Positions 17,057-26,624 are shown, counted from the first letter of the stretch. The stretch is 64,000 bases of DNA from Hyphomicrobiales bacterium (GCA_900465665.1 UBJO01000010.1:1550-65549); one strand, 5' to 3'. The notes: generated from the sequence alone by a model not told the origin. Numbers and translations: made by a program.

Positions 17057-18457
17057 TTAGGCCCGGGAATGCTCGTCGATAAATGTTTCTACCTCTTTGA
17101 GCTCGGGCTTAACGATCTGAAAGCGCTCCTCCTTGTCCATCAAATCAGCAAGCCACGTCGGAAGCGCGGGGTCAATACCGGATGCGGATTTTACGGCGGC
17201 GGGGAACTTAGCCGGATGCGCGGTGGCAAGCGTCACCATCGGCGAATTGGCCTTTTCATGCTTGTCGGCGACAAAAACGCCGATCGCCGAATGCGGATCG
17301 AGCAGGTAGCCGGTCTTTTCGAGCGTGGTCTTGATCGTCTCGGCCACCTGCTTTTCGCTGGCGCGGCCGGCGCGGAAATCCTTCTTGATGAAGGACATGG
17401 CATCGGCCGAAATATCGAAACCGTTCGACTGTTTCAGGCTGTCCATGGCGGCGCGGACCTTCGACGCATCGCGGCCATAGGCCTCGAACAGCAGCCGTTC
17501 GAAGTTCGACGAGATCTGGATATCCATCGAGGGCGAGGTCGTCGCCTTGACGTCCTTCATCTCGTAGCGGCCGGTCTTGATCGTGCGCGCCATGATGTCG
17601 TTTTCGTTGGTGGCGACGACCAGCTTGCCGATCGGCAGGCCCATGCGCTTGGCGCAGTAACCGGCGAAGATATCGCCGAAATTGCCGGTCGGTACTGTGA
17701 ACGAGACCTTCCGGTCCGGTGCGCCCAGCGTGATCGCCGTCGTGAAATAATAGACGATCTGCGCCATGATGCGCGCCCAGTTGATCGAGTTGACGCCCGA
17801 AAGCTTCACCTTGTCGCGGAAGGCGCCGTCGTTGAACATCGCCTTCACGAGGTTCTGGCAATCGTCGAAATTACCCTCGACGGCGAGCGCATGCACGTTG
17901 GACGCCGTCGACGTCGTCATCTGCCGCTGCTGAACCGGCGAAACCTTGCCATGCGGGAAGAGGATGAAGATGTCGGTGCGCTCGCGACCGGCGAATGCGT
18001 CGATCGCGGCCCCGCCCGTGTCGCCCGAGGTGGCGCCGACGATGGTGGCGCGCTCGCCGCGCTTTTCCAGCGCATAATCCATCAGCCGCGCCAGAAGCTG
18101 CATCGCCACATCCTTGAAGGCGAGCGTCGTGCCGTGGAAGAGCTCCATCACGAAGCTGTTCGGGCCGGTCTGCACCAAAGGCGCGATCGCCGGATGGCGG
18201 AAGGTGCCGTAGGCTTCGTCGATCATCGCGCGAAACGTGTCGGCCGGGATTTCACCGTTGGTGAACGGCGACAGGATGGTGAAGGCGATCTCCTGGTAGC
18301 TCTTGCCGCGCAGGGCCCGGATTTCCTTCTTGGAGAACTGCGGCCATTCGCGCGGCACATAAAGGCCACCGTCACGCGCCAGACCCGCCAACAATGCATC
18401 GCAGAAACCGAGAGCAGGGGCTTTGCCGCGGGTCGAGATATATTCCACTGTCGTCAT
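17057..18457 (-). CDS. thrC: Threonine synthase
   Basis: The 466-residue PLP enzyme converts O-phosphohomoserine to threonine and phosphate, the last step of threonine biosynthesis. The PLP lysine lies in TLAFKDVAMQLL near residue 111, the phosphate-binding GATSGDTGGAAI loop follows near 140, and the N-terminal MTTVEYISTRG is typical of the proteobacterial long form. It is the first gene of the leftward run ending in the GGDEF-EAL protein. It diverges from a lipoprotein gene. Confidence 0.96.
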   Translation of the reverse strand: MTTVEYISTRGKAPALGFCDALLAGLARDGGLYVPREWPQFSKKEIRALRGKSYQEIAFTILSPFTNGEIPADTFRAMIDEAYGTFRHPAIAPLVQTGPNSFVMELFHGTTLAFKDVAMQLLARLMDYALEKRGERATIVGATSGDTGGAAIDAFAGRERTDIFILFPHGKVSPVQQRQMTTSTASNVHALAVEGNFDDCQNLVKAMFNDGAFRDKVKLSGVNSINWARIMAQIVYYFTTAITLGAPDRKVSFTVPTGNFGDIFAGYCAKRMGLPIGKLVVATNENDIMARTIKTGRYEMKDVKATTSPSMDIQISSNFERLLFEAYGRDASKVRAAMDSLKQSNGFDISADAMSFIKKDFRAGRASEKQVAETIKTTLEKTGYLLDPHSAIGVFVADKHEKANSPMVTLATAHPAKFPAAVKSASGIDPALPTWLADLMDKEERFQIVKPELKEVETFIDEHSRA

Positions 18458-18693
18458 CCTTGATGTGCCGGGCCTAAATAAAATCCGGATTGAAGAGAAA
18501 ACCTGTGTCGCGCCGCCCTTTGGCCGCAGCTCCGGCCTTCGCCGGCTGCAATCCCGAAATGTGCATCAAAACAGTGCTTACCCAATCGATTTTTGTTTGC
18601 GCCGCTGATATAGACCATCGCAAACTGTCACGAAAGGCCCTGTTTTCACTCAGCAGGCCTGGCAAAAAACTTTGTGAAGAGGGTGGAATAATC

Positions 18694-19350
18694 GTGCTCG
18701 GCAAGGTCTCTCGTCTTATCGCTTCCGTGTCCTTCGCGGCTGTTCTGGTCGGCTGCAACTCGCTCGGGATGGGCGGTGGAGAAACGAAGACGGCGGAAAC
18801 GGCACCATCTGGCGCCACCGGCCAGATCATGCCGATGTCGCCCGCCAACCCGTCCTCCAACGACCCGTCGATCGGCACCGCCACCACGGCTTCCGGCAAT
18901 ACGGCGCGCGTCGTCCAGGGCGCTTGCCCGACCATCTACATGAAGGACGCCGACGCGATCCTCTACCGCTACGCCGGCGGCGCCAAGACCGGCGCGCCCG
19001 ACAAGCTCTCCTTCCAGGCCTCCATCGGCAACTACACGCGCCAGTGCACGCTGAACGACCAGAACCTCGTCATGACCGTCGTGGCCCAGGTCCGCGTCGT
19101 CGCGGGCCCGGCCGGCACCGGCGGCAACGTCACGCTGCCGATCCGCATCTCCGTCTTCGACGGCGAAGACGCGCTCTATTCGGAAGTCACCAACTTCCCC
19201 GCCCAGATCGACCCGACCGGCGCCACCCAGGTGCTGTTCCGCAAGGACGACATCAAGCTTCCCGTCGGCTCCGGCGCACTGGTCCGCGTCAACGTCGGCT
19301 TCGACCAGGGCGCGCCTGCCAAGGGCAAGGGCAAGAAGAAGTCCAGCTAA
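18694..19350 (+). CDS. Conserved exported lipoprotein
   Basis: With a GTG start at 18694 preceded by GAGGGTGGA, the product is 218 residues. It begins with a lipoprotein signal (VSFAAVLVGCNS, lipidation at the Cys), a low-complexity Gly/Thr/Pro/Ser linker to about residue 65, then a conserved C-terminal beta-rich domain with two cysteines (GACPTIY, TRQCTLND). The tail is Lys-rich (KGKGKKKSS). The domain is seen across Rhizobiales without a known function. A longer reading to 18490 would place the signal peptide internally and is rejected. Confidence 0.8.
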   Translation: MLGKVSRLIASVSFAAVLVGCNSLGMGGGETKTAETAPSGATGQIMPMSPANPSSNDPSIGTATTASGNTARVVQGACPTIYMKDADAILYRYAGGAKTGAPDKLSFQASIGNYTRQCTLNDQNLVMTVVAQVRVVAGPAGTGGNVTLPIRISVFDGEDALYSEVTNFPAQIDPTGATQVLFRKDDIKLPVGSGALVRVNVGFDQGAPAKGKGKKKSS

Positions 19351-19415
19351 GGTTTGGGGTAGGGGATCGCGGTTGCAGTTGCGTCGCGATTTCAAAGTTT
19401 GAGGTGGTGCCGTGT

Positions 19416-19542
19416 GGCCCCCTCATCCGACCCTTCGGGCCACCTTCTCCCCGTTGGGGAGAAGGGGAGGTTAGCGCAAGCGGCCCGCCACGAGTCTCTT
19501 CTCCCCAACGGGGAGAAGGTGCCGGCAGGCGGATGAGGGGGC
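19416..19542. repeat. RIME-like repeat, copy 4
   Basis: It starts GGCCCCCTCATCCGACCCTT, carries two CTTCTCCCC/GGGGAGAAG hairpins, and ends GGCGGATGAGGGGGC, so the whole block is roughly palindromic. It is nearly identical to the copy at 31587-31713. A GAGTC site (GANTC) lies in the middle as part of CCACGAGTCTCTTC. It lies between convergent genes. Confidence 0.85.
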
Positions 19543-19596
19543 TAACGGCACAACGCCTAAGCCCATTTCCATTCCCTCAAACATATCAATCCAAAC

Positions 19597-20286
19597 TCAC
19601 GCCACGCCTTCCCACTCCGCCAGCGCCGCAACCACACCCGGCAGATCCACCATCCGCGAAATCACCGTCTCGGCACCCGCATCCGTCAACCGGTCGGCGT
19701 GCGAGGGGTAGGTGTGCGAGGCGCCGGTGAAGCCGATCACCCGCATGCCGGCGGCGCGCGCCGCATGGACGCCGTGCACGGAATCCTCGACCACCACGCA
19801 GCGCGACGGCGACGCGCCCATCTGCTTGGCGCCGTGCAGGAAGATATCGGGCTTCGGCTTGACGCGGTCGGCGCCGAGGTCCTTGGCCGAGAAGATGTTC
19901 GGCGCGAAGAACTGGCTGAGCCCGACCTTGGAGAGCATCATGGTGAGCCGCGCGCTCGACGAGTTCGAGCAGATGCAGCGCTTGAGATCGATGCGCTTGA
20001 TGGCCGCCTCGACGCCCGCGATCGCCTGCACGTCGGAAGCGAGCCGCATGTCGAGCAGCTTCTCGGACTTGTCGAGCAGCGAGGCCGAAAGCGGAATGCT
20101 GGCGTCGCGCTCCACTTCCATGAGGATGTTCTGCCAGGTCATGCCGGAGAAGCGCTCGCCCATCTCCTCGATGCTGATTGGGTAGCCGGCCTCCGTCAGA
20201 AGCTTGGACTCGACGTCTGCCGCGATGATTTCGGAATCGACCAGAACGCCGTCGCAGTCGAAAAGGATGAGGTCGAAGCCATTCAT
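19597..20286 (-). CDS. HAD family hydrolase, beta-phosphoglucomutase-like
   Basis: This 229-residue phosphatase or phosphomutase has HAD motif I FDCDGVLVDSE, motif II CSNSSS, motif III lysine in KPKPDIF and motif IV VVEDSVHG. The cap helices between motifs I and II are those of the phosphoglucomutase/phosphoglycolate-phosphatase group. The substrate is unknown. The ATG at 20286 with AAGG upstream is preferred to the in-frame TTG at 20295. The gene stands alone and converges on the lipoprotein gene across a RIME-like repeat. Confidence 0.9.
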   Translation of the reverse strand: MNGFDLILFDCDGVLVDSEIIAADVESKLLTEAGYPISIEEMGERFSGMTWQNILMEVERDASIPLSASLLDKSEKLLDMRLASDVQAIAGVEAAIKRIDLKRCICSNSSSARLTMMLSKVGLSQFFAPNIFSAKDLGADRVKPKPDIFLHGAKQMGASPSRCVVVEDSVHGVHAARAAGMRVIGFTGASHTYPSHADRLTDAGAETVISRMVDLPGVVAALAEWEGVA

Positions 20287-20475
20287 GTCTATCAAGCCTT
20301 GTTGGGGGATGCTGCGGCTTTACACGATGCCTCGCCCGATCTCAACCGGCCGGGCGTCATGGCTGGCCTGCGAGTGCCGGGTGGCTAGGGTTGCGCTCAA
20401 TTGAAATGCCTGCGGATGCAGGCGCTTGCCGCCTCGACAAGCCATCTCGACAAGCCACGGCTCGCCCTCTAATGG

Positions 20476-21153
20476 ATGAATATGGCCAAGGAACCGGAAG
20501 ACACAATCGCAAGCCGCATCAGCCGCGTGCTCGCCGACCGCATCGTTCGTGGCGAACTGCCGGCCGGCTTCCGTCTGCGCCAGGATCATATCGCCGAGGA
20601 GTTCGGCGCGAGCCACGTGCCCGTGCGCGAAGCCTTCCGCCGCCTGGAGGCCCAGGGGCTTGCGATCAGCAAGCCGCGCCGCGGCGTGCGTGTCGCTTCC
20701 TTCGATATCAAGGAGGTCCGCGAGGTGGCCGAGATGCGGGCAGCACTCGAGGTACTGGCGCTGCGCCACGCCGCCAAGCATCTGACGCCTGCGATCCTCG
20801 ACGCCGCCGAGGAGGCGACCCGCGAGGGCGATGCCGCGGCTGACGTTCACGCCTGGGAAGAGGCCAACCGCCGCTTCCATCGCCTGATCCTGACGCCCTG
20901 CAACATGAGCCGTCTGCTCGCCTCGATCGACGATCTCCACGCCGCCAGCGCCCGCTTCCTGTTTTCCGCCTGGCGTTCGGGCTGGGAGAAGCGCACCGAC
21001 CACGACCACCGCGCCATCCTCGTGGCCTTGCGCCAGGGCAGGGCGGAAGAGGCGGCCGGCATTCTCGAACGCCACGTCCAGTGGATCGGCCGCGCGCCGA
21101 AATCCACCAACAAGGCTGGCGAAAACGGCGAAGCCTTCGCCATAGTCGGCTGA
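20476..21153 (+). CDS. bioR: GntR family regulator, probable biotin repressor BioR
   Basis: The 225-residue protein has an N-terminal winged helix (SRVLADRIVRGELPAGFRLRQ, then FGASHVPVREAFRRLEAQGL) and an all-helical FCD ligand domain, placing it in the FadR subgroup of GntR. The next gene is bioY and TTATAGATAA-type boxes lie between them, which is the hallmark of the BioR regulon in Rhizobiales, where BioR represses biotin synthesis or uptake genes. The start could be ATG 20476 or 20482. No box is visible directly upstream of bioR itself. Confidence 0.85.
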   Translation: MNMAKEPEDTIASRISRVLADRIVRGELPAGFRLRQDHIAEEFGASHVPVREAFRRLEAQGLAISKPRRGVRVASFDIKEVREVAEMRAALEVLALRHAAKHLTPAILDAAEEATREGDAAADVHAWEEANRRFHRLILTPCNMSRLLASIDDLHAASARFLFSAWRSGWEKRTDHDHRAILVALRQGRAEEAAGILERHVQWIGRAPKSTNKAGENGEAFAIVG

Positions 21154-21163
21154 CTTTCCAAAA

Positions 21164-21173
21164 TTATAGATAA
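21164..21173. promoter_or_regulatory. BioR box, distal copy
   Basis: TTATAGATAA lies ten bases after the bioR stop codon and matches the BioR operator TTATMKATAA as known from Rhizobiales. It is 164 bp from the second copy, in the reverse-complement orientation. Confidence 0.75.
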
Positions 21174-21327
21174 TTTTTGCTCGACGTGATTTCCCCGGAG
21201 AATCGCGCATTTACGCCTGCTCTCATGGCTGATCGTGCGCATGATCCCTTTTGTCCGCCGCGCAATCGCATCGTGGCCGCTTGCCATCGCGAAAAATCTC
21301 TCTCATAAAATAGATGGGAATCAGAAA

Positions 21328-21337
21328 TTATCTATAA
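21328..21337. promoter_or_regulatory. BioR box at the bioY promoter
   Basis: TTATCTATAA, the complement of the first box, lies 18 bp before the bioY start, just upstream of AAGAAGGAAAG. A repressor bound here would block bioY expression when biotin is plentiful. Confidence 0.8.
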
Positions 21338-21354
21338 TTTAAGAAGGAAAGTTC

Positions 21355-21933
21355 ATGTCCCTGTTCGATCAATCGTCCGACTTCCGTTTCGACCCGCTGC
21401 GCCTCGCCGCTCGCCCGGCCGCCATCAAGGCCGTCTTCATGCTGGCGGGCACGCTCATCCTGGCGCTCGCCTCGCAGATCTCGGTGCCGATGGTGCCGGT
21501 GCCAGTCACCATGCAGACTTTCGCGGTAACGATGATCGGCGCGCTCTATGGCTGGCGTCTCGGCGCCGCGACGGTTCTCGCCTGGCTGGCTGAAGCAGCC
21601 ATGGGCTTCCCGGTTCTGGCCGGTGGAGCCGGCGGTCTGGCACCCTTCGCGGGCCCGACGGCAGGCTATCTCGCATCCTTCCCCGTGATCGCGGCCCTTG
21701 CCGGCTGGCTCGCAGCGCGCGGCTGGACCGGCGACGCCGTGATCCGCAGCTTCGCCGCCCACTTCGCCGCCAATATCCTGTGCCTGGCGATCGGCGGCCT
21801 GTGGCTTGCAAATATGCTGGGCATGGAAAAGGCCTGGCTGCTCGGCGTCGCTCCCTTCATCCTGGGCGCGGTGCTGAAGTCGGCGCTGGCGGCAGCCGTG
21901 CTGAAGGGTATCCGGATTTACGCCGGCCGCTGA
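21355..21933 (+). CDS. bioY: Biotin transporter BioY
   Basis: This 192-residue membrane protein with about six helices has the BioY S-component pattern, including ISVPMVPVPVTMQTFAV and the GGAGGLAPFAGPTAGYL motif. It takes up biotin either as a homodimer or with an ECF energy-coupling module; no bioM or bioN is next to it in this window. AAGGAAAG precedes the ATG at normal spacing. The upstream BioR boxes indicate repression by BioR. The following DUF1284 gene starts one base after its stop and is probably cotranscribed. Confidence 0.95.
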   Translation: MSLFDQSSDFRFDPLRLAARPAAIKAVFMLAGTLILALASQISVPMVPVPVTMQTFAVTMIGALYGWRLGAATVLAWLAEAAMGFPVLAGGAGGLAPFAGPTAGYLASFPVIAALAGWLAARGWTGDAVIRSFAAHFAANILCLAIGGLWLANMLGMEKAWLLGVAPFILGAVLKSALAAAVLKGIRIYAGR

Positions 21934-21934
21934 A

Positions 21935-22360
21935 GTGACCATTCGCCTGCGCGCCCACCACCTGCTCTGCATGCTGACCTTCGTCGGTGAAGGCTACACG
22001 CCGGCCTTCACCGAGAATTACATCCGCATCGCCCGGCGCCTGTCGTCGGGGGAGGATATCGAGCTGGTCGACGGCCCCGACGATATTTGCGCGCCGCTGC
22101 TCTCAGGAGCGGCGGCGCATTGCCACAACGAAAGCGTCGTGGCGCGGGACAGGGCGGCGGCGCAAGCAGTCGGCCGTCTGTTGGGGATGGCGGTCTGGAA
22201 GGGTACCCGCATCTATCCCGACGCGGCGCTGCTGAAACGCCTGCGCCGCAATTTCGCTCTCGGCACGATCCGCAAGGCTTGCGAAGAGTGCGAATGGAGC
22301 GAACTCTGCAACGATATCGCCGAGCGCGGCTTTACCGATGTGCTGGTCGCGCCAAGCTGA
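21935..22360 (+). CDS. DUF1284 domain protein
   Basis: The 141-residue product starts with GTG one base after the bioY stop. It has the DUF1284 pattern: RLRAHHLLCMLTFVGEGYTP at the N terminus, a histidine-rich start and a cysteine cluster near the end (KACEECEWSELC) that could bind a metal or an iron-sulfur centre. The biochemical role is unknown. Placement in the bioY transcript suggests shared biotin control, though this is inference from spacing. Confidence 0.85.
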   Translation: MTIRLRAHHLLCMLTFVGEGYTPAFTENYIRIARRLSSGEDIELVDGPDDICAPLLSGAAAHCHNESVVARDRAAAQAVGRLLGMAVWKGTRIYPDAALLKRLRRNFALGTIRKACEECEWSELCNDIAERGFTDVLVAPS

Positions 22361-22361
22361 C

Positions 22362-22406
22362 GCATGTCTCCCGAAAGTGGTTCCCGGTTTCGGGACAAAG
22401 ACATGC
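22362..22406. repeat. Palindromic intergenic repeat
   Basis: Nested perfect arms GCATGTCT/AGACATGC (22362-22369, 22399-22406) and CCCGAAA/TTTCGGG (22370-22376, 22388-22394) give a long hairpin. Elements of this type (GCATGTC...GACATGC) are common between genes in Rhizobium. It lies between the convergent DUF1284 and ArsR genes. Confidence 0.7.
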
Positions 22407-22418
22407 GCAAAAACAAGA

Positions 22419-22443
22419 GCCTGAAGCGCGTCGCGCTTCAGGC
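22419..22443. terminator. Perfect 12-bp hairpin between convergent genes
   Basis: GCCTGAAGCGCG and CGCGCTTCAGGC are exact complements around one base, so the real loop uses a few stem bases. It overlaps the last codons of the ArsR gene. There is no long T-run, so it may be part of the neighbouring palindromic repeat rather than an intrinsic terminator. Confidence 0.45.
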
Positions 22444-23136
22444 CGCGACCGGCGTCTCCACCGGAAACAGCGCCAGGAACTGCCGCTCGCCCTCAGGCGA
22501 AAAGATCACCGAGCGGCTGCCAGCCGTGCGCCGCGCCCAGCCCTTGTCGAAGAAATTCACCAGCAGCGCCTTGCCGAGACTGCCGGCCAGATGCGCCCGC
22601 CGCTCGCTCCAATCGAGGCAGGAGCGGCAGAGCGGCCGCCGCGATGCCTTGAGGTCAGCGACATTAATCCCGATGCACTGGAACGTCTCCTCGCCCTTCG
22701 CGGTCAGCGCCAAGCCGTCGCCCACGGCGTCGATCGCGCCCCTGGCAACGAGGCTATCCAGCATTCGCACCCCGTAATCGCCGGCCAGATGGTCGTAGCA
22801 GATCCGCGCCTTGCGCAGCGCCGGCTCCTTCGGGCCCGGCTGGTGGCGCAGATGTCCGCGGCTCGCTGCAAAGCCCATCATGCTTTCGATCGGCCGCGCC
22901 ACCGTCTCATCGGCAAGGGTAAAATAGCGATGCCGCCCCTGTTTGCGGGGAAGGAGTAGCCCGCCGGCCTCGAGCTTGGCGAGATGCGCACTCGCCGTCT
23001 GCAGCGTGATACCGCCGACCGCGGCGAGCTCTGTCGCGGTCAACGCCTTGCCACCCGTCAGCGCGGCCAGCATGTTGGCGCGGGCGGGGTCGCCGATCAG
23101 CGCGCCGATCTGGGCGATATCAGGTCCTTCCTTCAC
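22438..23136 (-). CDS. ArsR/SmtB-type helix-turn-helix regulator
   Basis: This 232-residue protein has an N-terminal winged helix with the ArsR pattern (IGDPARANMLAALTGG, ITLQTASAHLAKLEAGGLL, RKQGRHRYFTLAD). A longer C-terminal region contains CRSCLDW near residue 188 and ends in a DUF-like domain. The type is larger than classical metal-sensing ArsR proteins and lacks the usual metal-site motif. It is divergent from the NIPSNAP/monooxygenase pair, about 115 bp away, and probably regulates it. Confidence 0.85.
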   Translation of the reverse strand: MKEGPDIAQIGALIGDPARANMLAALTGGKALTATELAAVGGITLQTASAHLAKLEAGGLLLPRKQGRHRYFTLADETVARPIESMMGFAASRGHLRHQPGPKEPALRKARICYDHLAGDYGVRMLDSLVARGAIDAVGDGLALTAKGEETFQCIGINVADLKASRRPLCRSCLDWSERRAHLAGSLGKALLVNFFDKGWARRTAGSRSVIFSPEGERQFLALFPVETPVAA

Positions 23137-23250
23137 CGCTCACCTCCTCAGGATGTCATCTTCCATACTTCGACCGTAGCCGAAGCATCTCCGTCCCGCA
23201 ACATGGCAAAACATCCTGCAACCCCATCCTGCAACCAAGGAGAAAGAGTG

Positions 23251-23580
23251 ATGATCACCTGCTTCATCCGCTATGAAATCGACCCGTTCAAGAAGGATGC
23301 CTTTACCGAATATGCGCGCAACTGGGGCCAGGCCATCCCGCGCAACGGCGCCGACCTCATCGGCTATTTCGCCCCGCACGAGGGTTCCGCGACCACGGCC
23401 TACGGCGTCTACAATACCGAAAGCCTCGCCGCCTACGAAGCCTACCGCGCCCGCCTTGCCGCCGATCCACTCGGCCGCGAGAACTACGAATTCGCAAGAC
23501 GCGAGCGCTTCATCCTCAAGGAAGACCGCATCTTCCTGGCGAACGTCTCGCTCCCCCACGCTGCAAAGGTGTTGCCATGA
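23251..23580 (+). CDS. NIPSNAP family protein
   Basis: The 109-residue protein has a dimeric alpha/beta-barrel fold of the NIPSNAP type: MITCFIRYEIDPFKKDAFTEY, then DLIGYFAPHEG and an EFARRERFILKEDR end. NIPSNAP proteins are small and function mostly unknown. AAGGAGA lies before the ATG at 23251; a GTG three bases earlier is possible. It overlaps the next gene by four bases (ATGA), and the two related small barrel proteins probably act together. Confidence 0.87.
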   Translation: MITCFIRYEIDPFKKDAFTEYARNWGQAIPRNGADLIGYFAPHEGSATTAYGVYNTESLAAYEAYRARLAADPLGRENYEFARRERFILKEDRIFLANVSLPHAAKVLP

Positions 23581-23930
23581 TCGCCGTCATCTTCGAAGTC
23601 CTGCCCTATATGGGCGAGCGCCACACCTATCTCGACCTCGCCGGCGAACTGCGCGCCGAGCTCGAGAAGATGGATGGCTTCATCTCGATCGAGCGCTTCG
23701 AGAGCCTGACCATGCGCGGCAAGCTGCTCTCGCTCTCCTTCTGGCGCGACGAGGAAGCAGTCAAACGCTGGCGCAACCTCGAACACCACCGCGCCGCCCA
23801 GGCCGCCGGCCGTGGCGGCATCTTCGCGGATTACCGTCTGCGCATCGGCCATGTCGTGCGCGATTACGGGATGATCGAGCGGGCCGAGGCGCCGGCGGAT
23901 AGCCGGGCGGTGCATGATAGGGTGGGTTAG
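23577..23930 (+). CDS. Antibiotic biosynthesis monooxygenase (ABM)-like protein
   Basis: This 117-residue protein has the ferredoxin-like ABM fold with MDGFISIERFESLTMRGKLLSLSFWRDEEAVKRW, abbreviated here to the pattern GFIS-ER-F and SLSFWRDEEAVKRWRN. The fold includes quinol monooxygenases and haem-degrading enzymes, but no specific catalytic residues can be assigned. It is translationally coupled to the NIPSNAP gene and divergent from the ArsR regulator, suggesting a small regulated detoxification unit. That role is inference. Confidence 0.82.
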   Translation: MIAVIFEVLPYMGERHTYLDLAGELRAELEKMDGFISIERFESLTMRGKLLSLSFWRDEEAVKRWRNLEHHRAAQAAGRGGIFADYRLRIGHVVRDYGMIERAEAPADSRAVHDRVG

Positions 23931-23936
23931 CCGGTC

Positions 23937-24800
23937 TCAATACTGGCTGCGGTCGTCGTTCTCGCTGTCATCGCTCATTTGCGCGCGATAGATCTCGCCC
24001 TGCCTTGCCTTGGCCCGCCACGGACGTGCCTTCTTGAGCGGTATGTCGTAGGCTGGATCATCCCGGTCTAATGTCGCCACGGCAAAACCGGGTTCTGGCG
24101 CCGCGGGGCATTGTACTACCCACTCTCCATCGGGGCCGATCGTGCCCGCCGGTCCCTTATGGGCTTTCTGAACAGGCGTGGCGGCGCCAATCCAGATGCA
24201 GTTCAAATCCGCGTGCGCTCTGAGGACTGTCTGGAAACGCGGCGGGACGCCGTAGGATGAAAACAGAACCGCGTCCACGCCGAGACGCTCATATTCGCTG
24301 AACACCTCCTGAAACTGTGATTCTATGCAGATCGCGCAACCGAAGCGATAGCCATCGACATCAAAAACGACCGGTGCTGTGCCGGGCGTATACCAGCCTT
24401 GGAGTTCCGAGTTGGAAAGGAAACGCTTGTCGTATCGATTGATCAACGCGCCGGCGTCGGAAAACACGTAGAGACTGTTGTGGGGCGGGCGGCTGTCGGA
24501 GAAGCGGTGTGCCCCACCCACTACCGCGAATATGCTAAGTTCGCCGCAGATTTCGGCGATGGAGCGGAGAGCAGCTCGCTGCGCCTCCCAATCGAATGTC
24601 GACCAGTCCTCGGGGCTCATGATCTGCATCTTGCCGTATCCGGAAAGAGCGCCTTCGCAAAAATTGATCAATCGTGCTCCGGCCGAAGCGGCTTGCCCGA
24701 TCAGGTCTCGTATTGAGGCGACATTGGCTGCAATGTCGGATGACACGAAGGTCTGGGCCGTAGCTATTTGCAACTCTGCCTCCCTGAACGCTCGACTCAC
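23937..24800 (-). CDS. Carbon-nitrogen hydrolase (nitrilase superfamily)
   Basis: This 287-residue enzyme carries the nitrilase-superfamily triad: E49 (NFCEGALSGYG), K125 (NRYDKRFL) and C158 (CAICIESQF). Members hydrolyse amides, nitriles or carbamoyl groups, and this one resembles the general amidase branch. The substrate is unknown. Its base composition is somewhat lower in GC than the neighbours and the C-terminal tail (SDDSENDDRSQY) is unusual. It and the nucleotidyltransferase next to it lie between the ABM gene and ccrM. Confidence 0.88.
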   Translation of the reverse strand: MSRAFREAELQIATAQTFVSSDIAANVASIRDLIGQAASAGARLINFCEGALSGYGKMQIMSPEDWSTFDWEAQRAALRSIAEICGELSIFAVVGGAHRFSDSRPPHNSLYVFSDAGALINRYDKRFLSNSELQGWYTPGTAPVVFDVDGYRFGCAICIESQFQEVFSEYERLGVDAVLFSSYGVPPRFQTVLRAHADLNCIWIGAATPVQKAHKGPAGTIGPDGEWVVQCPAAPEPGFAVATLDRDDPAYDIPLKKARPWRAKARQGEIYRAQMSDDSENDDRSQY

Positions 24801-24871
24801 GCGTCTCAGCGTGACGAGCGGAGGAGAGCTTATATCTAAGACAAAGGCGAGCTACCTTTTTGCAAACAGGC

Positions 24872-25177
24872 TCAGCGGGTAGCGAAAACCTGCATCGCCG
24901 AGGATTCGATCCGCTCTCTCAAGCGCGGATGCAGACTGTCGCGGGTGGTGATGTCGACAGGGCTTCCGAGCTTTTCCTCGAGCATCAGCTTGATGCCGAT
25001 AAGGTCGAAGGCGTTGAAGCGGCTCTTGGGGTCGTAATCGATGAAAAGGTCGATATCGCTTGCCTGTTTCGCCTCGTCGCGGGCAACCGAGCCGAACAGG
25101 CAAAGCGAGGTCGCGCCCAGCGCACGCACCGCCTCGGCATTGCTCTTCAGACGTTCGAGCGCTTCGCTTTTCCTCAT
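24872..25177 (-). CDS. Solitary MNT-type nucleotidyltransferase
   Basis: The 101-residue protein is a minimal nucleotidyltransferase with the G29-S30 motif (LFGSVARDEAKQASDIDLF) and the metal-binding pair D41 and D43. Such proteins usually pair with a HEPN toxin and neutralise it by adenylylation, but no HEPN gene is adjacent here. It may act alone or be the remnant of a toxin-antitoxin pair. It is divergent from ccrM, about 140 bp away. Confidence 0.87.
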   Translation of the reverse strand: MRKSEALERLKSNAEAVRALGATSLCLFGSVARDEAKQASDIDLFIDYDPKSRFNAFDLIGIKLMLEEKLGSPVDITTRDSLHPRLRERIESSAMQVFATR

Positions 25178-25317
25178 GCCGCAAGCCTAGCGTATCCGGA
25201 TGTACTTTGCCATTGGCCTGAATTTTTTCCCGAAATCGTACCCCGGTTCAGGCTTTGGTAACCAAGATGAGTAACCATAACAGACAGTAAAGAGCGTAAT
25301 GTGTATGAGCGAGTTAA

Positions 25318-26451
<1,134 letters not shown>

Positions 26452-26519
26452 TCCGCGAAAGGCCCGATCGAGACTGCCGTCGACCGGTTTTTGTACCTCC
26501 AGTTGCGGAAGACGGCAAA

Positions 26520-26604
26520 AGGCGCCCGGGATCATACCCCGGGCGTCTTCAGTTCCGGACTTCCAAGAAAACAAGAGACGCCCGGATCGCTCCGAGCGTC
26601 TTTT
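26520..26604 (+). terminator. Tandem terminator hairpins after ccrM
   Basis: The first hairpin is GCCCGGG-atcatac-CCCGGGC (26524-26544). The second pairs AGACGC with GCGTCT and CGGA with TCCG (26576-26601) and is followed by TTTT, a good rightward intrinsic terminator. The first is preceded by AAAA and could also stop leftward transcription. Confidence 0.7.
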
Positions 26605-26624
26605 CAGTTCCTACGCTTCACCAC

